A stretch of DNA of 64,000 nt, taken from DAOUFU01 sp034429275. GTDB taxonomy: Bacteria; Chloroflexota; Anaerolineae; Aggregatilineales; Aggregatilineaceae. Of the stretch, positions 60,601-64,000 are shown in pieces. Location: NCBI GenBank assembly GCA_034429275.1, contig DAOUFU010000013.1, forward strand, positions 5,205 to 69,204. Reading direction: 5' to 3'. The position numbers and the translations under genes were made by a program. Position 1 is the first letter of the stretch. Every line of letters starts with the position of its first letter. The notes below the pieces were generated by a model. That model searched no databases and was not told the DNA's origin. It was given only the letters and a program-made list of their open reading frames with translations.

Positions 60601-61858
60601 CAGCCCTCAATTCATCTCGCAGGAAGATATCGACCTGCTCGAACCGCTCAGTGCCCAACTGGCGATCTCAGTCTCCAACGCGCGCTTGTTCGAAAAGGTA
60701 CGCCAGCAGGCGCTCGAACAAGAGCGGCGCGTGATCGAGCGCACACACCAGATTCGTCAGCAACAGGAGCACACGGAAGCGATCCTTAGTTCGGTTGCCG
60801 ACGCCGTGATCGTGCTCGATCTGCATGGGCAGGTGATCAAGGTCAACCGGGCAGCACGCGAATTGTTCGAACACTATGATCTGGAAATCAACCTGGGCGC
60901 GCACATCACCGCACTGGTCGAGCGCGCGCAGGCCCAGGAGACCAGCGGAGAGAGCGAAATCGGCAGCCTGTTCACCGAAGAGATCGAAGTCGGGGCGATT
61001 GTGCTACAGGCGAAAGCAGCGCGAGTCCGTGCGGGTGATGAACTGCTGGGCACAGTGATTGTGCTGCGCGACATTTCGGCGCTGAAAGAACTGGACCGAA
61101 CGCGCGATACGTTTGTGTCGCACGTCTCGCACGAACTGCGCACCCCGCTGGCCAATGTCAAGCTGTACCTCTCTCTGCTGGAAAAAGGCCGACCCGAACG
61201 CCGCGCCGATTATCTAGGCGTGATCCAGACCGAGATCGACCGGCTGGAGCGGCTGATCACCGATCTGCTACAGCTCTCGCGCCTGCGCGCCGAATATCAT
61301 GGCGAGCGCGAGCCTGTGCGCGACGTGATCCAGATGGATGCCTTGATCCAGCAGGTATTGGACGCCAACAGCGCGCGCGCTGAAGAACAAAACAAACATC
61401 TGACCTACGAACCGCAATCCGGGCCGCTGCCACAGTTGGTGGGCAATGCCGATCACCTGGTGCGAGCGCTGACCAACCTGATCGGCAACGCGATCAGTTA
61501 CACACCGGAAGGTGGCTCAATTGTCGTGCGTAGCAAGGTTGTACAGCGTGGCGAGCACGCCAGTTCAGAATGGGTTATGATTGAAGTATCAGACACCGGC
61601 CTGGGGATTCCTTCCGATGAACTGCCGATGATCTTCGACCGGTTCTATCGTGGTTCCAACGTACGTACATCGATTCCGGGCACCGGGTTGGGGCTGGCGA
61701 TCATTAAGGAGATCGTAGAACTACATGGTGGTACAATTGAGGTTGATAGTGAGCTAGGGCGCGGCTCAACGTTCAAGTTGGCGTTGCCCGTGGGGTTAGT
61801 GGAGGAGCTTGAGGGTGTCGCAGAACAACACGGAGAAAACAACGATCTTAGTGGTTGA
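57671..61858 (+). CDS. Large membrane sensor histidine kinase with 2 PAS and 4 GAF domains
   Basis: 1395 residues. About eight N-terminal helices (1-220, 7TM-like sensor region), PAS (about 225-330), four GAF domains (about 345-500, 510-670, 680-845, 853-1020), a coiled-coil and PAS (about 1035-1130), then HisKA with SHELRTPLA (His1154) and HATPase with LIGNAISYTPEGG, VSDTGLGIPSDELP and GTGLGLAIIKEIVELHGG. Its end overlaps the start of the response-regulator/kinase gene by 44 bases, so the two are co-translated. The start is one of two ATGs at 57671/57674. It resembles the 1813-residue kinase at 27.7-33.2 kb in layout. Confidence 0.9.
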   Translation: MMYWLLLLIGLYAALASTIWQHHPRSISNAILAVYIALAAVFAAGLLIVGTTAEHATAEVGGFLVMAASGWLHWLVLPLALTGLLFESWLRAHWRAIVMVTGAIGVAILAIVAMGSPVEIEAGRNALQCPLRGVCDTPGVAALGIFTSQVGLWIVAFLGWRHGRIALWFEAVPLMVAALVAALLPIVVEWVPVQRQIGLLALSSMPPVLALASVVLVNSRRVARAAWLEHELAHLSEAALVIDSDQHVIWQNAAALRWLGGSPPGAMTARHLADVIVPAELQDMLSRMLAERIPAAELRVEMNHEDLVLLVANQPLEAAANLPNARLITLSDMTASRIRRDLQERSRELLALSRVSSDIASSLDVTQVVAHALNQIVTLFPADWVLIYLTDQDNPQVLRLIDEVHQNGATALFPAVIDLRNQSELHAIVGGGEPVYVADANESPYASQLAALSIQSAAVIPARASDYLTCALIMAYRAPHSYDAVECAILESIGQQVAVAVRNARLHERERRQRQIAETLSQVAGVLGNVNLTTALQDLLARLSRLVAFECATVMLNDSPGWLRIAAAEGLIETESPDVLTEMRIEINAYHYLRQLLEHGAPQLVSDTRTAPFWGAKGCTIGSWIGVPLIVRQQVLGCFSLTHSQPGFFSDDDLQMASTFAAQAAIAVENAQLFQREQQRREQAELLYQVSHNLVTSADLDSALRGVLVDLARICPFDRAHIGLLNANGTTWVPRAIYPTDAAPPRDGVVPVESYPLIEQVITTRQSLLVNDTRQHPLWKAGHSELHEVRSWLGIPLVVRDRIVGIFNIDSFSPNQFTEECLRIVHTFSVQVSGVVEMFRLLEEADRRLGHLRLVNEVGRYTAAILRVRTLIDSVAARLFSRLGYHQISLTQVEGGELSVLAVYINGSYVQPANDGYPAPCVNTQRAYEQAVPIWVQADPTAASQPDSRHTKGTSSILAVPMILADEVIGVLTVERRSPQFISQEDIDLLEPLSAQLAISVSNARLFEKVRQQALEQERRVIERTHQIRQQQEHTEAILSSVADAVIVLDLHGQVIKVNRAARELFEHYDLEINLGAHITALVERAQAQETSGESEIGSLFTEEIEVGAIVLQAKAARVRAGDELLGTVIVLRDISALKELDRTRDTFVSHVSHELRTPLANVKLYLSLLEKGRPERRADYLGVIQTEIDRLERLITDLLQLSRLRAEYHGEREPVRDVIQMDALIQQVLDANSARAEEQNKHLTYEPQSGPLPQLVGNADHLVRALTNLIGNAISYTPEGGSIVVRSKVVQRGEHASSEWVMIEVSDTGLGIPSDELPMIFDRFYRGSNVRTSIPGTGLGLAIIKEIVELHGGTIEVDSELGRGSTFKLALPVGLVEELEGVAEQHGENNDLSG

Positions 61859-62942
61859 AGATGACATGCACTTGATGGAAGGGATTCACGACATCCTGGA
61901 AATCAATGGCTATAAGGTGCTGACTGCCACTAATGGGGCAGCAGGTTTGGAATTGCTGCGCGAGCAGCCGCTCCCGCCCGATCTCATTGTCTCCGATATT
62001 ATGATGCCGCGCATGGACGGTTACCAGTTCTTCCAGGCGGTGCAGGCAGACAAAGCCTGGGAAGATATCCCGTTCATCTTCCTGACAGCCAAAGGCGAGC
62101 GCGAGGATATTCATTTCGGCAAGAAGCTGGGAGTCGATGATTACGTCGTCAAGCCCTTCGATGCCGAAGACCTGCTGGTCGCTGTCGAAGCCAAACTCAG
62201 CGTGGCCAACAAGCGACGCAAACGGCGCGAAGCCGGCATCGAAGAAATCAAGCACCAGATTCTGACCATCCTGAACCACGAGTTCCGCACTCCCCTCACC
62301 TACATTGTGGCCTACGCCGACATGGCTCATCGCGACGCCGAGAACTTGAACCCCGACGAGATGAACATGTTCCTGCGCGGGATCAATACCGGGGCCAACC
62401 GGCTGCGCCGCCTGGTCGAAAACTTCATCCTGATGGTGGAATTGATCACGGGGGAGGCCCAGAAAACCTTCGAGTACCGCCGCCGCCGCATCGATGATTA
62501 TGAGGGCCTGGTGCGCCTGGTTGAAACGAAATATCAGGACCTGGCCGCCGAAAAAGGCGTGACACTGAATGTCTTTGTCGATAGCGATCTGCCGCCCATG
62601 TATGCCGACCACGAGTATTTGGGCGCGGCGCTTGAATGCCTGGTCGATAACGCGATCAAGTTCAGCGACAAGGCGGGCGCACAGGTGATCATTCGCGTCT
62701 GCCGCGAGGATAATCAGGTGTGCTTCAAGGTGCGGGACTTTGGGCGCGGTATCGCTGCCGCTGACCTGCCGCATATCTTCGAGCCGTTCTACCAGATCAA
62801 GCGTGAGCGATACGAGGACCAGGGCGCAGGCTCCGGACTGGCGATCGTGCGGGGAGTCGTCCAGCTGCATCACGGATCGGTCGACGCCTACAGCGAGTTT
62901 GGCAAAGGGACCGAGATGGTGATGCGCCTGCCCGTGATATAG
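61815..62942 (+). CDS. Response regulator receiver fused to histidine kinase
   Basis: 375 residues. Receiver domain 10-125 with acidic pocket VVEDD, phosphoacceptor Asp61 in IVSDIMMPRMDG, Thr in FLTAKG and Lys113 in VVKPF. After a basic linker (KRRKRREAG) comes a short HisKA (ILTILNHEFRTPLTYIVAYADMA, His155) and HATPase (CLVDNAIKFSDKAG, VRDFGRGIAAADLPHIFEPFYQ, GSGLAIVRGVVQLHHG). GTG at 61815 is chosen for GGAGGAG at a proper distance. It likely receives phosphate from the large kinase whose gene it overlaps and relays it onward; no DNA-binding domain. Confidence 0.9.
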   Translation: MSQNNTEKTTILVVEDDMHLMEGIHDILEINGYKVLTATNGAAGLELLREQPLPPDLIVSDIMMPRMDGYQFFQAVQADKAWEDIPFIFLTAKGEREDIHFGKKLGVDDYVVKPFDAEDLLVAVEAKLSVANKRRKRREAGIEEIKHQILTILNHEFRTPLTYIVAYADMAHRDAENLNPDEMNMFLRGINTGANRLRRLVENFILMVELITGEAQKTFEYRRRRIDDYEGLVRLVETKYQDLAAEKGVTLNVFVDSDLPPMYADHEYLGAALECLVDNAIKFSDKAGAQVIIRVCREDNQVCFKVRDFGRGIAAADLPHIFEPFYQIKRERYEDQGAGSGLAIVRGVVQLHHGSVDAYSEFGKGTEMVMRLPVI

Positions 62943-63004
62943 AGCGAATTGTTGACCTGTCAGACGATGGTCAGCAAGGTGTCAGTGGGCATTGGGTGCA
63001 ACTA

Positions 63005-63013
63005 TGCTACACT
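63005..63013 (+). promoter_or_regulatory. Extended -10 promoter of pspA
   Basis: TGCTACACT (TGn extension and -10 TACACT at 63008-63013). Transcription would start about 145 bases before the pspA ATG. No good -35. Confidence 0.45.
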
Positions 63014-63165
63014 ACAAACACGTAATATAGGTAGCGACCATCGCGCTGACCCGGCAATGTGCCTGTGTGCGCCGCCGCCAGCCTGTCGTGAACCCGCCCC
63101 ATCCGGTGTGGTTGGGGCACACCAACAAGTGTATTCCACATACGCTATAGGAGGATGGTTTTCCG

Positions 63166-63903
63166 ATGGCTTCACTTCTGCAAAAGGTCAACACGCTGAT
63201 TTCCGCCAACCTGCACGCACTGGTTGATCAGGCCCTGGAAAGCAATTCGGTCAAGGTGATGGATGAATATATTCGCCAGGCCGAACGCAATCTCGACGCA
63301 GTAGAGGATGCTGCCGCAACCGTCGGCGGCACGGTCAAGACACTCAAGCGCAAATATGAAGAATTTGCGGCGGCGGCAGAAAAGCTCGACCGCGATATCG
63401 ACACCCTGCTGCTGCGCGGCAAGACCGACCTGGCCTCGGCTGCCCAGGCCGAACTCAACCAGAAACAGCAGCTTTCGCAGGAATACTACGAGCAGTGGCA
63501 GGCTCAGGAGCGCGAATATCGCCTGATGCTGGATGCCAAGCTCAAGCTGGAAGCCAAGCTGACGACTATCAAACAGGAACGCGAGCACCTCAAGGCGCTG
63601 ATGGAGCTGGTCGAGGCGAAAGAACTCACCACGCGGACCATCAAGAGCCTGGATGATCTGGCCGGGGTGGGCGATGATGACGTGCGGCGCCTCGGTGACC
63701 AGATTCGCGCCCGGCTGGATCGCGAAGAAGCGCGGCTCGAAATGGCAAGCAGCAGTGTCCGCGACCAGATTGACGCGGCAATCGGCATGTCGGAGATCGA
63801 GCTTCAGTTGGAAGAGCGCCGCCAACGGCTGGGCCTGGCCGGTGGCGATGAAGGGTCTGCGGCCAGCGACAGCTCAAGCTCCAGCAGCAGCCGTTCACGC
63901 TAG
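63166..63903 (+). CDS. pspA: PspA/IM30 family membrane-stress protein
   Basis: 245 residues, peripheral membrane protein that assembles on damaged membranes. Amphipathic first helix MASLLQKVNTLISANLHALVDQALE, then a long coiled coil (about 30-165, VMDEYIRQAERNLDAVEDAAATVGGTVKTLKRKYEEFA) and a helical hairpin region. The C-terminus is a Ser-rich low-complexity tail (SSSSSSSRSR). ATG follows TAGGAGGAT at a good distance. No pspBC or pspF partner is in view; the upstream two-component cluster could be related but is transcribed separately. Confidence 0.9.
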   Translation: MASLLQKVNTLISANLHALVDQALESNSVKVMDEYIRQAERNLDAVEDAAATVGGTVKTLKRKYEEFAAAAEKLDRDIDTLLLRGKTDLASAAQAELNQKQQLSQEYYEQWQAQEREYRLMLDAKLKLEAKLTTIKQEREHLKALMELVEAKELTTRTIKSLDDLAGVGDDDVRRLGDQIRARLDREEARLEMASSSVRDQIDAAIGMSEIELQLEERRQRLGLAGGDEGSAASDSSSSSSSRSR

Positions 63904-63942
63904 CCCTTACCGGGCACGCCGAACCACGCGGCAAGCAAGCAG

Positions 63943-64000
63943 ATGGGCGGATCACAGCCGCAGGTGAAGTTGCGGATAGAACCGGTCGTGGGGGCAGAAC
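63943..64000 (+). CDS. Possible start of a further gene, cut by window edge
   Basis: ATG at 63943 opens a frame MGGSQPQVKLRIEPVVGAE that runs off the right edge. Only 19 residues are visible and the ribosome site is poor; no function can be given. Confidence 0.3.
   Translation, partial: MGGSQPQVKLRIEPVVGAE

Noticed and set aside
1..64000. CRISPR array, insertion sequence, prophage or integrase
   Set aside because: No evenly spaced direct repeats, transposase, integrase or terminal inverted repeats were seen; gene content looks chromosomal.

Overview
The window is GC-rich (about 60% by eye) and gene-dense, with genes on both strands. Gene content points to a member of the Chloroflexota, most likely the Anaerolineae: very large PAS/GAF histidine kinases, secreted proteins with type I signal peptides, an LPXTG-like surface protein, a glutamate-mutase-L-like ATPase inside a membrane-protein cluster, RNase J, and promoters of the TTGACA/TGnTATAMT type. 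The phylum is an inference; there is no rRNA gene here to confirm it.

Layout. 1-3.3 kb (minus): a branched-chain amino-acid-type ABC importer (livJ-livH-livM, livM cut by the left edge). 3.9-8.6 kb (plus): phosphate importer pstSCAB, closed by a clear terminator. 8.6-14.5 kb (minus): a complete seven-gene Mrp Na+/H+ antiporter operon, mrpABCDEFG. 14.7-20.1 kb (plus): PPK2 polyphosphate kinase, tadA, tRNA-Ser(CGA), an SGNH-like membrane protein, a cold-shock protein, a SpoU-family rRNA methyltransferase, a small PD-(D/E)XK-like nuclease and a two-domain fasciclin protein. 20.2-24.4 kb (minus): an unusual operon of opine-dehydrogenase-like enzyme, fused B12-dependent mutase-like enzyme, PII-like small protein and Ca2+/Na+ antiporter. 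24.6-26.9 kb (minus): a zinc-ribbon protein, a membrane J-protein and a protein built of about five 27-30-residue repeats. 27.4-27.6 kb: tRNA-Ser(GCT) and tRNA-Ser(TGA).

27.7-33.2 kb holds a 1813-residue histidine kinase. 33.3-42.5 kb is rich in RNA metabolism: a beta-CASP nuclease, an RNase D-like nuclease, RNase J, a cold-shock/DEAD-box helicase fusion and a RIO kinase, interspersed with CorA and an SDR. 42.5-45.1 kb (minus) carries two GNAT acetyltransferases behind a strong promoter and a 20-codon leader ORF. 45.1-56.0 kb (plus) is a tightly packed set of seven or eight genes of mostly unknown function: membrane proteins, a 1209-residue protein with PPWQxHP and PDW(F/L) repeats, a MutL/GlmL-family ATPase, a biotinyl-lipoyl/KOW-like protein and an LPTTG surface protein. 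56.1-62.9 kb (plus) is a signalling cluster: an NTPase/winged-helix regulator, a 1395-residue sensor kinase and a response-regulator/kinase hybrid. A PspA homologue follows at 63.2 kb.

Best candidates for an undescribed system are the 20.2-24.4 kb operon (B12 mutase fused in one chain plus opine dehydrogenase) and the 45.5-56.0 kb envelope-type cluster around the MutL-family ATPase. At the regulatory level, several promoters share an extended -10 (TGCTAYAMT), two of them almost touching the start codon, and stable intercistronic hairpins separate both binding-protein genes from their permease genes.
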